A stretch of DNA of 64,000 nt, from the NCBI GenBank assembly GCA_012934845.2, contig WNNJ02000903.1, forward strand, positions 1 through 64,000. Reading direction: 5' to 3'. Source of the DNA: Pomphorhynchus laevis (taxonomy: Eukaryota > Acanthocephala > Palaeacanthocephala > Echinorhynchida > Pomphorhynchidae). The position numbers and the translations under genes are program-made. Positions 11,801-23,471 of this stretch are shown in pieces (position 1 is the first letter of the stretch; each line of letters begins with the position of its first letter). Below the pieces are notes generated by a model. It did no database searches. It saw only the letters and a program-made list of their open reading frames with translations, and was not told the origin of the DNA.

Positions 11801-12323
11801 AATCGTATTTTAATTGATTTGTTTTAAAATATCTTAAAATATCGTATTCCATGCATATTCATCTAGTTAATAGATGCTTACGAATTATCTGAAGATGACT
11901 GTGACCACAATATTGTAGTCTGCGAGTTTACAGAAACATTGATAAAGGTATTGCTTGAGTTGCTATTTAACTGTCTTCCAATATTACTTATTATTAGTTT
12001 TTAAATTGATTGTGAAATCAGATTTACATGTCGTTAAAGATATTTTTAATATTTACTAGTTTTAGTAAAAAGTGTTTACGCGAAACTAGTAACTAAAAAA
12101 TACCAACATCAGTATAAAACGGAGGCATCCATTCGGAATATCACAATCGATACCAATTTGAAGATATCTTAATCACATAGAAAATATAGGAAAGGATGTC
12201 GCTGGTGGGATCTCGAAAACGCTGCGTACATATAGGGACGGTGGAACAGACCACTTCATCAATAATGCTAATTACAGCATGAAACTTATGATCAGTTTCG
12301 TAATTCGATAATAATTTAATACC
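8812..12323. other. No gene recognised (3.5 kb)
   Basis: This is AT-rich sequence with scattered short ORFs that show no family resemblance. It has two hairpins near 10.2 kb. At about 10,636-10,770 the plus strand reads SGYDMVLGDFNDRTCRW, which resembles the GDFN motif of LINE endonucleases but is too short and isolated to call. A 90-residue frame at 10966-11238 ends KFVCWKERAYD and was not recognised. Confidence 0.4.
10200..10232. repeat. Perfect hairpin (15-bp arms, CAT loop)
   Basis: AATGAAGCTAATTGC and GCAATTAGCTTCATT are exact reverse complements around CAT. A second, imperfect hairpin (CGTTCT...AGAACG) follows at about 10,259-10,288. Neither sits in an element recognised here. Confidence 0.7.
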
Positions 12324-12331
12324 TTCTAGAT

Positions 12332-14448
12332 CAGGGTTTCCTAACCTATGGGTCATGACCCACCCGGTGGGTCACGGAACGAGTTTTTGTGAGTCACGAA
12401 CATTCTACTCGGTAAAACATTCAAATGAAATGACAGATTTTTTCTCTCATATTGATAATTTCAGATTGTTCATATCATCATGACGTCAAGGAGTAAGAGA
12501 GGCTAGAAAGACGAATTTGTAAAGTACGGTTTCATAAAGGTTGTTGAGAAAGGCATAATCAACACACAGTGCATGACTTGTAATTCGGATTTGCCAATGA
12601 AAGTTTGCAACCATTCCTGTTACTCACCCACTTCAACAATGTACATGGTGGAGATGGAACATAAGAGGAAATGAAATGAAAGAGGGCACGATTCGACCAG
12701 AAGGGAACCCTTCGAGGATTCCAATTTGTAAAACACGAAAAACTAATGTTGGAAGCTTATGAAGTTGCGTACATATTGTAGTAAGGAAAAGCTAATTTAA
12801 CCTGCTGCACTAAAAATGACACAACTGGTCCTTGGAGAAGAAGCAATGAAAACGCTCTAAAATATTCCGTTATCTAACGATGTCATGAAATTAAGAATAG
12901 TTAAGATGAGCTAAGACGTCCTTACACAAGTTGTAAATGGAATCAACAGCATCCCAGTACGAATTAGTTTACAACTGGACGAATCAACGGATGTCACCAA
13001 CATGAGTTATTTGCTTACCTTCGTTCGTTTTGTAAAAGACGTGTCATTTCGTGGTGAGTTCTTATTTTGCACAAAGTTGGAATAAATTGCTAAAAAAACT
13101 GACGTTTTCAGATTGTTAAAAATTTCTGAAAAACACATGGTATCGACTGGAATAGAATTGGTTCTATCTGCACAGACAGTGCAGCTTCAATGATAGATCA
13201 CAAGTAAGATTTTGTGAGTTCAGTAAAAAATGTTGTCCCAAATATTGTTAGCATTCATTGCGTTATTCTTCGCCAGACACTTGCCTCAAAAACGTCGCCG
13301 AACACTTTCAAAGAAGTTCTGGCCACTGTCGTTCAAGTTGTGAATTTCATTAATGGAAAAGCGCTTAGTCATAGTATTTTCAAAGCATTTTGCGAGGAAG
13401 TAGTAGCAGAACATAGCGTATTGTTATTTCATACCGAAGTACGGTGGCTTTCTCGTGGTCGTGTATAGCATAGGGCCGTAAGCCTGTCTAATGAAATTGC
13501 TGTGTTTTCGCGGAATATTGGTCACAAAGCATCGGAAAAGTTTGAAGATGAAGAATTTTTAGTCATTATGTGCTACCTGGCTTATATATTTGGACACAAA
13601 CAATCTAAATTTGTCACTACAAAACTCAAATACTAATCGGATTCTCTGTTTCCAGAAAGTTCATGTCTTCATGAATAAGCTAACTCTGTGGAGAAAACGA
13701 GTCATCAAAGGAAATATGGGCGATTTCAGATTGCTCGATGAGAAACTTAGAAATACAGGTGATTCAGAGGACTTAATTAAAAACATCATGGAACATCTGT
13801 CAGAATTAGAAATCCAATTTGCACATTATTTCGGTGAGAATCCAAACTTCTCCTGGATTGAAAAACCCATTTTCCCGAAAATTGAAAAGACGATGAATTA
13901 GCAGATGAGCTCAAAGATCTCCAGTGAACTCTGGAGCCAAAACAATATTTGAGGGCAACGAATTACACGATTTCTGGCTTCTACAGATCATTGCGTATCC
14001 AAGTTTATCAAGGGTAGCACTCCATGAAATTTCGCCCTTTCTAACAACTTATCTTTGCGAGCAGGATTTCTCTACTTTGACTCTATTAAAAACGAAGTCG
14101 AGGAACAGACTTGAACACAGTAATCACACGAGACTGACATTATCGAAGTTGGAGCCACTGATTCTGCAATTGGTGAATAGAAAACAAAAACAACCATCTT
14201 ATTAATTGAAATTAATTATATTGTGATATATATAATCATGCTTGTACGAAACGCTTATTGTAAAATCATTTATTCTGTTTCTCAGATTTATCCAAATTAT
14301 CAATAAGTTGTTTTATCGTTCGTAAGGACTTAATATATCTGTAATCTGTAAAATTAGTATCGTTTTGTCAGCAAATGTTCGGGCTGGATCACGATGCCAC
14401 TAGGCGGAGCAATGTTGGTCAATGTTCAAAAAAGATTATGAAACACTG
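12332..14448 (+). mobile_element. hAT-superfamily DNA transposon, complete ends, dead transposase
   Basis: The ends read CAGGGTTTCCTAA and, reverse-complemented from the right side, CAGTGTTTCATAA, which are imperfect terminal inverted repeats typical of hAT elements. The flanks are TTCTAGAT (12324-12331) and CTCTAGAT (14449-14456), an 8-bp target duplication with one change. The 2.1-kb interior encodes a transposase of the Charlie/ZBED/SCAND3-like kind. The single mismatch in the duplication and the decayed gene indicate an old insertion. It lies just 5' of the phosphatase gene, possibly in an upstream intron. Confidence 0.9.
12481..14205 (+). pseudogene. hAT transposase remnant
   Basis: Pieces appear in order on the plus strand. 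There is a BED-finger-like N-terminus near 12,570-12,650 (NTQCMTCNSDLPMK), then a catalytic-core region around 12,950-13,470 (LDESTDVTNMSYLLTFVRF). A helical region follows at 13590-13901 (MNKLTLWRKRV, then GDFRLLDEKLR), and a hAT dimerisation C-terminus at 13924-14205 (EQDFSTLTLLKTKSRNRLE). Several stops and frameshifts separate them, so no functional transposase can be made. An intact relative would be about 600 residues long. Confidence 0.82.
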
Positions 14449-14499
14449 CTCTAGATGACACTATGTTTCCTCAATTAAAATTTTTTGTTATTAGAAAAT

Positions 14500-14690
14500 T
14501 TTGAGTTTATACTATTTATAAATTAAAAATAACGCTAATAAAAATTAAATAATTAAATAATAAATAATTATTATATAATATTTTATATAATATATATAAA
14601 GTTAGAATTTAAAATTTAAAATAAAAATCAATTATAATGACATACAATGCATTATAATAAATAGATTGATGAATAAATGACTGATCTTAT
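14500..14690 (-). mobile_element. Possible Penelope-like 3'-end remnant
   Basis: The order of AT-rich words here (TAAAATAAAAATCAATT and an upstream run of ATTAAATAATTAAATAATA) resembles the terminal 3' UTR of the Penelope-like copies read on the minus strand. No coding part is attached and the match is by composition as much as by sequence. Confidence 0.35.
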
Positions 14691-15082
14691 TAAAGATGAA
14701 ATCACAAGACTTATATAAGCTGTATTATTTGCATGTGATACTGATTTGACTAAAACCATTATGTTCAACATGTTAGTATGATACGTGTATCGCTTCTTTG
14801 CTCTTTCACATTTAAAATTAGAAATATTATCTTGTAATTATTTATGTACGTAGTGGGCTACCTGTGATATTGTAGATCACACCTGTTGTCAACAGTTCAC
14901 AAAAGTAGGAAACATTTTGTATACATAAGAATAAGAATTTCGAGTACAATGTAAAACATGTGATTGACTTACCATGTGTTTGAACATCCACTTTTTCTTT
15001 TCTACAATAAAACAAATTTACATAGCGATCATGCGCAAAGAATTGATTATGTATATTAGTTATTAAAAAATACGTTTAAGTC

Positions 15083-16211
15083 GACAGCATATTAGTAAAG
15101 CTTAAAAACTGTCAAACATCGTATATCAATGCTAACTTTGTTGGATATAAACCTGCAAATCGATCATACATACTTTCTCAGGGCCCTTTGTCGAACACGA
15201 TCTCACATTATTGGAATATGGTTTGGCGAGATAACGTTCGGTCGATTATTATTCTGAATAAGTTAGTAGAAAAGGGCCGTTCCAAATGCTTCCAGTTTTT
15301 TACAATGGAGTGCACTATGGAAAATATACTAATCGATGGTCTTACCGAAGAAGATACGGCAATTATGCGTTTGAACGATATCGATACGACTGTTGAACTT
15401 CAATCTGGAATACATTACGACTCGTTTGTAAAGAGGATTTTAAAAGTTCTAAAAAGCAATACAGGCGAAACAAGAGATATACATCATTACAATTATACTG
15501 ATTGGCCTGACTTTGGCGAACCCTCTTGCCCTGAAAATTTCCTTCGTTTTTTTTAGCATATTACGAAGTCAACATGTCTTCGAACACTCACCAGTTATTC
15601 ATTGCAGTGCTGGTATCGGAAGAAGTGGCACGTTTGCTTTTGTAGATATCGTCCTCACTCTACTTGCAGCAAGTGAAGGTTGTAACTCTCATGCTCAACT
15701 TATGAATATTTTACACAATCTTCGTAATGAACGTCCTGGGCTTATTCAAACACCGGAGCAGCTCAGATTCGTTTTCCTATCAATCATACGAGCGTTCTGC
15801 GATGTCAACATGAAGATCAACCCTAAATGGGTATCGGAGTTTATCGATTTTATGGAAGAAGATTCCTCTATGAATCTAAAATCTGCTGTTACCGAAACTG
15901 CAAAACAAGAAAATAGCCTTACACATCCAGATTCGACAACGGCAACGCCTTCTGATACAATGTTAACTAATGATGATAACGTTGATCAACTATGCGAGGA
16001 AGTAATGAATCACATGCTAGACCAATGCTGTAGCGCGAAGGAATTTAATATCGATATGATAGCTGGATTTTCAAGCATGGAGGTTGTTACGTGTGGAAAA
16101 CTGGTCGATAAAATAGAATTCGTCCAGAATTGCTTGGTAAGTTCTGATGAATCATCATCTACATCTGATGAGGATTTCGATAAAAACGGCGTCGATCTCG
16201 ACGATTGCTAG
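15083..16211 (+). CDS. PTPN1/PTPN2-like non-receptor tyrosine phosphatase, partial, with one frameshift
   Basis: The frame opens near 15083 with VDSILVKLKNCQTSYINANF, matching the region before the PTP1B YINA motif. SYILSQGPLSNTISHYWNM follows, then a WPD loop in YTDWPDFGEP. The phosphate-binding signature is VIHCSAGIGRSGTF with the catalytic Cys, and the Q-loop region is GLIQTPEQLRF. After the domain comes an acidic, Ser/Asp-rich tail ending NGVDLDDC, with no obvious membrane anchor. The N-terminal 60-80 residues, including the phosphotyrosine-recognition loop, are not found nearby and may lie in a distant exon. The frame slips by one base in a run of eight T at 15547-15554, with homology continuing cleanly on both sides. 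That could be an assembly error or a true lesion. The family dephosphorylates phosphotyrosine proteins in receptor signalling. Confidence 0.85.
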
Positions 16212-16388
16212 ACTGAAACAGACAGTTTTTTTTCTTAACTTAACTTTAAATTGTTTTTTTTTTGTATAAAAATGTTATCCTTATTTAAAAAATTTATAAT
16301 TACGTTTAACTGTCAACGTTCAATATTAATATTAGTAAAACGATTCTGCAACAATGCCGGAGAAGCTCATCCCATCTGTTGAATAAAG

Positions 16389-16443
16389 ATGGCAAATAAT
16401 GTTGACCGAAAAATATTCAATTTTCAAGAATTGACAGATTCAG
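16389..16443 (+). other. Candidate first coding exon with consensus 5' splice site
   Basis: An ATG at 16389 opens 18 codons (MANNVDRKIFNFQELTDS) that end at CAG|GTAAGT, a consensus donor site, leaving phase 1. It starts 178 bases after the phosphatase stop. A ten-codon upstream ORF (MPEKLIPSVE) ends just before it at about 16385. The continuing exon was not found, so the gene is unknown. Confidence 0.35.
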
Positions 16444-16885
16444 GTAAGTTTCTACATATTTTTTCTAAGTTTCACATCACCCAAATAGTGAATATAAGCC
16501 CAATGTCTAATATAGCACATTCAGTTTTAGTTAGTGACCTTGTGATATTATGTTTTTAAATATATATAAAATATTAGTTCATCTAAATATAAAAACTGCG
16601 TATATTTACAAAAGAAAATTTTATAGTCAATTTAAAATGACTTTTATTCTGATTACTCTAACGCAATTTCATAGTTCTATCATCGTTGGAGTTAAGCTTT
16701 GCACCTGTTTGTAAGTACACATAAAATTGATATTAAATAAATATGCAATAAATATTTTAGTCTATAATTAAATGTGCATTAGCTTAAAATGCAAAAATTA
16801 CTGCTCATTTGTTTGCAAAACGAATCATATTAACTAACTCACACGAGATATAACGAAAAAATACATTAAATATTATGCAATACGT
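16444..16885. other. No gene recognised
   Basis: This is AT-rich sequence following the candidate donor site. If that exon is real, this stretch is intron. No acceptor with recognisable coding sequence was identified. Confidence 0.4.
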
Positions 16886-16889
16886 ATAA

Positions 16890-17826
16890 TTTAGTTATTT
16901 AATGCATTATATTTGATATCATAAGACGCATTAAAGCTCGTGCAAAAATATGTTTCTTGAAAATTTAAATATGTCATCATAACGATATAAATTAAAAGTA
17001 GTTTTTATTAATGTTAATTTAATGTTCATTTCTAATATATAGCTTCTTTATCGTCAATGTTGGTTTTATTAAGAATAAGGCTAACTGGAATAATTTGATC
17101 ACTTATTGAATAAACACTTTTACAGTTAAATGCTCATATTTCATCAATGTATCGAAATATATATTTAATATCTTTATATAATTTAGATTTATTTTTTAAA
17201 CAGTTATGAACAAATTCATATTATATAAAGCTTAAAAATAAGTCAGCTATAATTGGGCTACTATTACCACCCATTGGAACACCTTTTACTTGTCTAAATA
17301 TAAATGTATTTACTTTTAAATAATTTTGATTTATCAAAATATTTAAGGATTCTATTAATTCAATTTTATCCATATATTTATATTTATTTGATGGTTTAAT
17401 TTTTGTTAGATAGGCGTTATAATTATTATAACATATATATGTATATCTTTTTCCGAATATAAGATTAATGAATTTTTCTAATGTATCTTTAATATCCGCT
17501 AAATCTAGATTTGTATAAAGTGTACTAAAATCGTACGTATTTATATTCTGAAATTTTTTCTTTATCATCAATATTAGTTTTATTAAGAATATGGCTACCT
17601 GGATAAATTTGTTCACTTATTGAATAAAAATTATTAGGGTTAAATACACATATATCATCAGTATATCGAAACATGTATTTCATATATTTATATTGTTTAG
17701 ATTTAGTTTTTACACAGTTATGAACAAATTCATATTATACAAAGCTTAAAAATAAGTCAGCCATAATTGGGCTACTATTACTTTCTACTGAAAGACTTTT
17801 AATTTGTCTAAATATAAATGTTCCTA
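16890..17826 (-). mobile_element. Penelope-like element fragments, copy E (partial tandem)
   Basis: Two minus-strand RT fragments are joined. Bases 16890-17556 cover the region from RT motif A to the C-terminal third. Bases 17557-17826 repeat the motif B to C region, including ATTGGGCTACTATTAC (SSPI). The 131-residue frame at 17221-17616 keeps DFSTLYTNLDL and GVPMGGNSSPIIADLFLSF. The junction at about 17556 drops back into an earlier part of the same gene, so this is a deletion-duplication joint. Neither the endonuclease nor the 3' UTR is present. Confidence 0.78.
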
Positions 17827-18383
17827 TAGGACCACAAAAAGACAGTAATAAGCGGTCTTTATATAAAGACCACATAAAGTGGTATCTTTTTTGCGTGTGG
17901 TTTATGTCATAGAGATTCCAAGGTATTTAAAGCTGACGATATTTTAGAGTCGATTATGAAGAGATTAGGAGTAAATTGTTCAGTATGTTGTTTGAATTCA
18001 AATGTTTCAGGGAGTCGAAAATGTTGTCGATAGTCTACCGGTAAGGGTTTAATCGATGTGATTGCTGTAATAGCAGATAAATGAATTTGGGATGATATGG
18101 CAAAAACGTTTTTTGATAAAACGCCACTTACATGTATCTAATTACTTAAAGTTGATACTTGAAAGTCCGAATCATTTTACAGGTAGAAAGAGAGTTATCA
18201 TGGGTTATAACATAACCTTAAAGAATTAAAGCTCACCGTGAATTATCGCTCACCGATCGATAATATTTTACATGATTTTTATTCAAAGTGGAGACGAAAT
18301 GGCTATGTGGAGGTTAGATAGACGCAATATAATAATATAATTTATAAGGTAAAAATTTTAAAAATTCAATTTTAAAATATGAC
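17827..18383. other. No gene recognised; starts with a short palindrome
   Basis: Near 17,850-17,885 the sequence contains GGTCTTTATATAAAGACC, a perfect palindrome next to CCACAAAAAG and GTGGTATC words. This may be the end of a small inserted element. The rest is unassigned. Confidence 0.4.
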
Positions 18384-18515
18384 ATAAATAATATACGATG
18401 TATCAGAATAAGGATTAAAAGTAATCATGATGAACTACTATGTTATCAGATTTCGGACCCTATTCCTTGACATAACATAGCAGCGGAGCCAACATAGTAC
18501 ATTATTTATTATCGT
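18384..18515 (-). mobile_element. Penelope-like 3' UTR remnant
   Basis: This decayed match to the structured 3' UTR contains TGTATCAGAATAAG and CATAACATAGCAGCGG, in the same order as in copy A near 180-270. No coding part is attached. Confidence 0.6.
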
Positions 18516-19590
18516 AAAATCTTACGACTTAACACTTAATTCAATCATGTTCAGTGGAAAATGATGTGGTATTACAATTGTTTAAGATATTAATATAATG
18601 AACATCAGGAAAAACTAAACCGTACTTTGAATGCCCAACAACACGATAAAAAAGTTTATAAAAAATACAATAGTTTCACGACGTCAATGCATCAGACGGG
18701 GAAAATCTGTACTTTTTACATATTACAGCGTGGAGTTTTCGAGCAAAACACAATTGCATCAAATGTTAAATGACTCGGAATTGATGAGTATGGCAAGTAG
18801 AATTTTCAATTTTCTGTACTGCGAAATTAAGACCTATTATTTTTCAACTGCGAAAACTAAATATAGTGATGTCGTGATTGGACATCTCACTCAGAGTCAA
18901 TAAAATAGAATCAAACAACAAAACTAGCAGTACGATTAGTGTAAGTTAAGGGTTTAGCGGTTTCCCTCTTATTGTGGGCAGAGTTGTGTCTCTCTACTGC
19001 CGAAAATCGCGAAGATTGACTGAAGCTGGTCCGTCATAGTCGCTGTCCATCCTCTGCAGGCTATTGTAGTGCTCGTTTGGGTGATATGAAATGTGAAACT
19101 CCGTCGCCTCATCTTCGATTTGCCGATTCGCTTCACTGCTGTTTCGCTAGCGCTCTTGTCATCCAACAAAGAAGGAGCCCGGATCTCTGTTATGCGAAGG
19201 GCATGTTATGTGAAGGGCATGCTTGGGACCGGCAATGGCGGATTTAACAAATAACGCCTAATACGAAAACAAAATGTTTTATTAGATTTTGTAAATTGCT
19301 TCATATTATTTGTTGCCAAGCGCGTAGCTATTCTGCCGCAAGGCAACATGTTTCGATTTTCAAAATAAATATCTTCAATACATATAGGTTAGTGTTGCTT
19401 CGAACCAGAAACTGCCGTGAATAAATGCTCATTGCTTGTCGGCATGTACACATAAAGAAAATTATAATAATAAGAATTTTTAAACAAAATAATACATGGT
19501 TATACGGTCAACACGGAAAAAAGGAAAACAACTAACAACAGGATAATCAAGCGAACCACAGTTTAATGACATTGTTCGGTCTTCTCCAAA
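18516..19590. other. No gene recognised; includes a GC-richer patch
   Basis: A 90-residue frame at 18631-18903 (SRRQCIRRGKSVLFTYYS) has no recognised relatives. Bases 18,960-19,250 are richer in G+C than their surroundings and may belong to an unrecognised repeat. Confidence 0.35.
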
Positions 19591-19599
19591 ACGTACGGC

Positions 19600-20970
19600 C
19601 TCAGGTCCAGTGGGATCTAAGCCTCCAACCAATCCAACACGCCGCCTTCCGACTGAACCAGCCGGGGTATTTCACCCCCCCCCCGAAGAATCCAATCGAG
19701 GCGAACTATGCTGGGTAAACGAGATACAAAAAGCTTAAGACACATTAGCGTTTGCTCCGGGGGACGTCCTCTAGAAAAGTAGACTAATCCCGAGATAGCC
19801 CAAGTACCCCAGAGGCGCATTTAGGTTTTCCCATTTAATGAGAGATGCTAACCCGTTTCAGGGCCCACCTAGCTTTCTTCAGAATACGTTAAAGTCTATC
19901 CAGGTCAGCTTTCGCCGACCAATTCACCGTAACGGTGAACCCCAGGTATTTTACTCGACTCGAGAAGATAGGGAGTGGTTGAGGTTGCAAAATGGAGGAG
20001 AGTGCAGAGAGTGCTAATCTCTTAAGTTTCTTTTTGGTCACAGGGGTGCCATTAAAAACAACCACCTGCGATTTGTTGGAGTTTAAAATAAGATTGGATG
20101 GGGGAACTGATCTTTTAATCTTAAAAAGAAACTGCTGATATCCGAGACTATATCTTTCCACCTGCGTCCAGAGAACAGGGATGTGGTGTCATCAGCGTAT
20201 ATCATTAGATGTTGTTAGCGTTTAATTATTTTAAAGAGTTCAATTGAAGCAGCAATAAACAAGATAGGAGAAAGAGGTGATCCTTGGGGCACACCCGTAA
20301 TATGGTAGAACTGACGCGTATCAGGGTCGTCTTTATAACAGAATCGCTTGGTATACAACAGTATCTCCACCCTGTTAACAATTCTCGCAGGTAACCCAAG
20401 GGACCTGATAGAAGAGATAACAAAGCGAATGGATATGCGGTCAAATGCAGCAGAAAAGTCAAGGAAAACAGTCACAGCAATTTAATGACTATTGTCCTGA
20501 CAGAACTGATGCACTTCACCTACAGCTTAATGGACCGAGCAATCTTTAACGAACCCATGGTAACCTGGTGGGATTAAATTTCGCCTACATAGATAATCGC
20601 GGATTTTACGTGCAAGCGCGTTCTCGTAAATGGAGATTAGAGAGTTTTGTATCGAAATGGGCCGCAGGTCTTTAGGACAGGAGACCGGATTTCTTTAAGG
20701 TAGAAAAATTCTCCGGCTAATGTTGATGCTGGCAACATCGGAAGGGGTGGCTAATAGCATTGTGAGAGCAACTTCACTTCTTTGTTCGGCTGTCATAAGC
20801 TGACAGACACGAGAAGAAAGTGAAGCGGCGGGTTGGAAAGTGCCCGGGAGGGGCCTCAGGAGTAAAGGATATCTGTGACAGATAGGTATTTGCTCCTGAA
20901 GTCCCCAAAGGTGGGATTGGCTAATGAGATTGAGTGGATCCATAATTATGTAGGGATAGCGATTCATCTA
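19600..20970 (-). mobile_element. Jockey/I-group LINE, 5'-truncated, copy 1
   Basis: On the minus strand RT motif A is FLDFSAAFDRI, motif B is GVPQGSPLSPILF, and MIYADDTTSLFSGRR follows at about 20,205-20,165. Then come LILNSNKSQVVVFNGTP and VKYLGFTVT near 19,950. The segment is broken by several stops and lacks an endonuclease. It faces away from a second copy that starts about 85 bases to its right, and the two are recognisably the same family. Confidence 0.8.
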
Positions 20971-21054
20971 AAACTATATCCAGACCTCTACTACAAATCA
21001 AACACAATGCTATATCTTTCCAACAGACAAATTTCTCCTTCTTGAATATCTTAC

Positions 21055-22110
21055 AAGATTGCCTACATAGACAATCGCGTAAAATCCGCGACTATCTATG
21101 TAGGCGAAATTTAATCCCACCAGGTTTTCATAGGTACGTAAATGATCGCTCAGGCCATACTGCAATAGGTAAGTGCATCAGTTTTGTCAAGATAATGGTT
21201 ATCAGCTGGCTGTGGCTGCTTTATTGCTTTTTCTGCTGCCTTTGACCGCATTTCCCTTCCTTTTGTTATCTCTTCGCTCAGGTGCCTTGGGTTGCTTGCG
21301 AAAATTGTTAACAGGTTGGAAATATTATTGTATACCAAGCGATTCGTATATGAAGATGACCCTAATGCACGTCAGTTCTACTCTATTACAGGTGTGCCTC
21401 AATGTTCCCCACTTTCTCCAATCTTTTATCTTGCTGCCTCCATTGCACTTTACAAAAAAATTAAACGCAATCAACATATAGTGGTATACGCTGATAATAC
21501 TACATCCCTGTTTTCTCGACGCAGGTGCAAAGCTGTAGTCTCGGACATCAGCCGTTTCTTTTTAAGATTAAAAGATCAGTTACCATCATCCAATCTTATT
21601 TTAAACTCCAACAAATCGCGGGTGGTCGTTTTTCACGGCGCCCCTGCTACCAAAAAGAAACTTAAGAGATTAGCACTCTCTGCACTCTCCTCCATTTTGT
21701 AACCTCAACCACTCCCTATCTTATCAAGTCGAGTAAAATACCTGTGGTTCACCGTTACGGTGAATTGGTTGGCGAAAGCTGACCTGGATAGACTTTAACG
21801 TATTCTGATCAGAGGTAGGTTGGCCCTGAAAGGGGCTCAGCGTATGTCATTAAATGGGAAAACCCAAGTGCGCCTCTGGGTACTTAGGCTATCTCAGGAT
21901 TCGTCTTCTTTTCTAGAGGACGTCCCCCGGAGCAAACACTAAGGTTTCTCAAGCTCCTTGTCTCTCGTTTACCCAGCATAGTTCGCTTCGTTTAGACTCT
22001 TTGAGGGATTTAAAACCCCGGATGGTTCAGTCGGAATGCGGCGTGTTGGATTGGTTGGAAGGCTAAGATCCCACTGGACCTGAGGCCGTGACGATTTTTA
22101 AGACTCACAT
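21055..22110 (+). mobile_element. Jockey/I-group LINE, 5'-truncated, copy 2
   Basis: This plus-strand copy belongs to the same family as 19600-20970. It has AKIVNRLEILLYTKRFVYED, GVPQCSPLSPIFYLAASI, and VVYADNTTSLFSRRR, in which the second catalytic Asp of the YADD box is Asn. LILNSNKSRVVVFHGAP follows. It ends near 22,110 after GGAAGGCTAAGATCCCACTGG. Several stops make it non-functional. With copy 1 it forms a large imperfect inverted repeat. Confidence 0.8.
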
Positions 22111-22284
22111 TATTGTGCCTGGCATTTTTTATAACTTGTTTGACTTATTTCCTTTAATGCATGTTTCTTTTTTATCAGTTGTACATATTTTTGTTAACAA
22201 AATCCTTATTAATATTAAAAAATGTAGTATCACATCGAAAAAATATGCAGTAAATGTGTTTGCGGTGGTTAAATCAATTTGAAA

Positions 22285-22565
22285 ATTGATGGGCCCTGAA
22301 ACGGTTTCAGCATCTGTCATTTAATGAGAAAGCTCAGGGTCGCTTACGGGGTTCCTGGGCAATCTCGGGATTAGTCTTATTTTCCAGAGGACGTCCTCAT
22401 TGCAAAGATCAAGGTTTCTTAAGCTCTTTAAGTCAAGACTACCGGCTATAGTACGCCTCGACTGGACTCTGAGGTGTGTGAGAGATTTTGAGTGATTCAG
22501 ACGGAAGGCTGCTCACGTGTGTAGGTTGGAGGGATCTGATCCTCGTTGTCCGTTATTATAAGAAT
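22285..22565 (+). mobile_element. Jockey/I-group LINE, 3' tail fragment, copy 3
   Basis: This tail is related to the last 280 bases of copy 2 but more diverged: TTTAATGAGAAAGCTCAGGG, then CCAGAGGACGTCCTC, then GGTTGGAGGGATCTGATCC. It lies about 175 bases downstream of copy 2, in the same orientation. Confidence 0.7.
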
Positions 22566-23165
22566 CCAATTTAATTGAAATTGTCTGTTATTGCCGCCTT
22601 TTTCTACTATAACATTTCTATTTATGCATGTATTAACATATTTTCAATCCGTATTTTTAACGTATTGAAGATTCTTGTAATTTTGTAATTAATTTTAATC
22701 ATATTGTTTTGTTATTAAGAAAATCTTTATTATTATTTTATTAATAATATTGTGGATCGGATCAGCTTATTTGTTTGTGAGAAAATGTCCATTCGAAACC
22801 GACACGTATTTGAGATTTTATACAAATAAAAAATAAATTCCAGTAATTCATAAAAGTTTGTAATTTATAGTCATTTATAAAAACAACAAAAAATACAAAA
22901 AAATACATTTCACAAGAGTAACCAAAAATTAAAAATTCAAGAAAAATTGTCCAAACAAAAAATATAAAAATTAATTTCGCCCTACTTTCTTTTAAAAGTT
23001 ATACATTCTATAATAAAACAAAAAAAGTAATAAAGTTCTTTTCACACAAAATATTTTATATCTATAAAACAATATCGGTATTATAATAATGCCTATAAAC
23101 ATATGATACCAATATAATATTAACAATGATATTTATTTATCATAATAAATAAATATTTATTCTAA
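22566..23165. other. No gene recognised
   Basis: This is low-complexity AT-rich sequence. No coding frame or recognised repeat is seen. Confidence 0.5.
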
Positions 23166-23179
23166 TTGAAGGAATCGTG

Positions 23180-23238
23180 AAAACTCAAACAGCATAAACT
23201 AACTCTATGCTGTTTCGACTTTTGAGTCTTATCAGTAG
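23180..23238 (-). ncRNA. Hammerhead ribozyme motif, left arm, one core base changed
   Basis: On the minus strand the core reads CTGATAA instead of CTGATGA. It is followed by the same stem II (GACT-CAAA-AGTC), GAAA, and a perfect seven-pair stem III (CAGCATA with TATGCTG). Relative to the right arm, two stem III positions differ (C-G against T-G, and G-C against G-T) and pairing is kept in both. The conserved core G is A, so this arm is probably inactive. Confidence 0.5.
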
Positions 23239-23471
23239 GGGACTGCTGCACAACTAGATTAAAGTGCATCATTCCTAGACGGCTTAATAAGTCCTTATAG
23301 TACACATCCATGTACTAGGAATTAACACTGTTGAGAGTATTCATCACGAATAATTCGCTCACCAGGACCTAACAAGTAGGATTTAAAGGTACTCTATTCG
23401 AGCGCAAGCTCGACAAAACATATAAACTATGTTCTTTCATTGCTGGTTGTAATGATTTAAACAAATGAATT

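Noticed and set aside
15540-15560. Intron ending at TTTTTTTTAG in the phosphatase
   Set aside because: The only GT donor nearby would make an 11-base intron, and removing it gives the wrong frame; homology is continuous except for one base.
18631-18903. 90-residue frame as a gene
   Set aside because: No recognised domain, no splice or start context, and it lies between transposon remnants.
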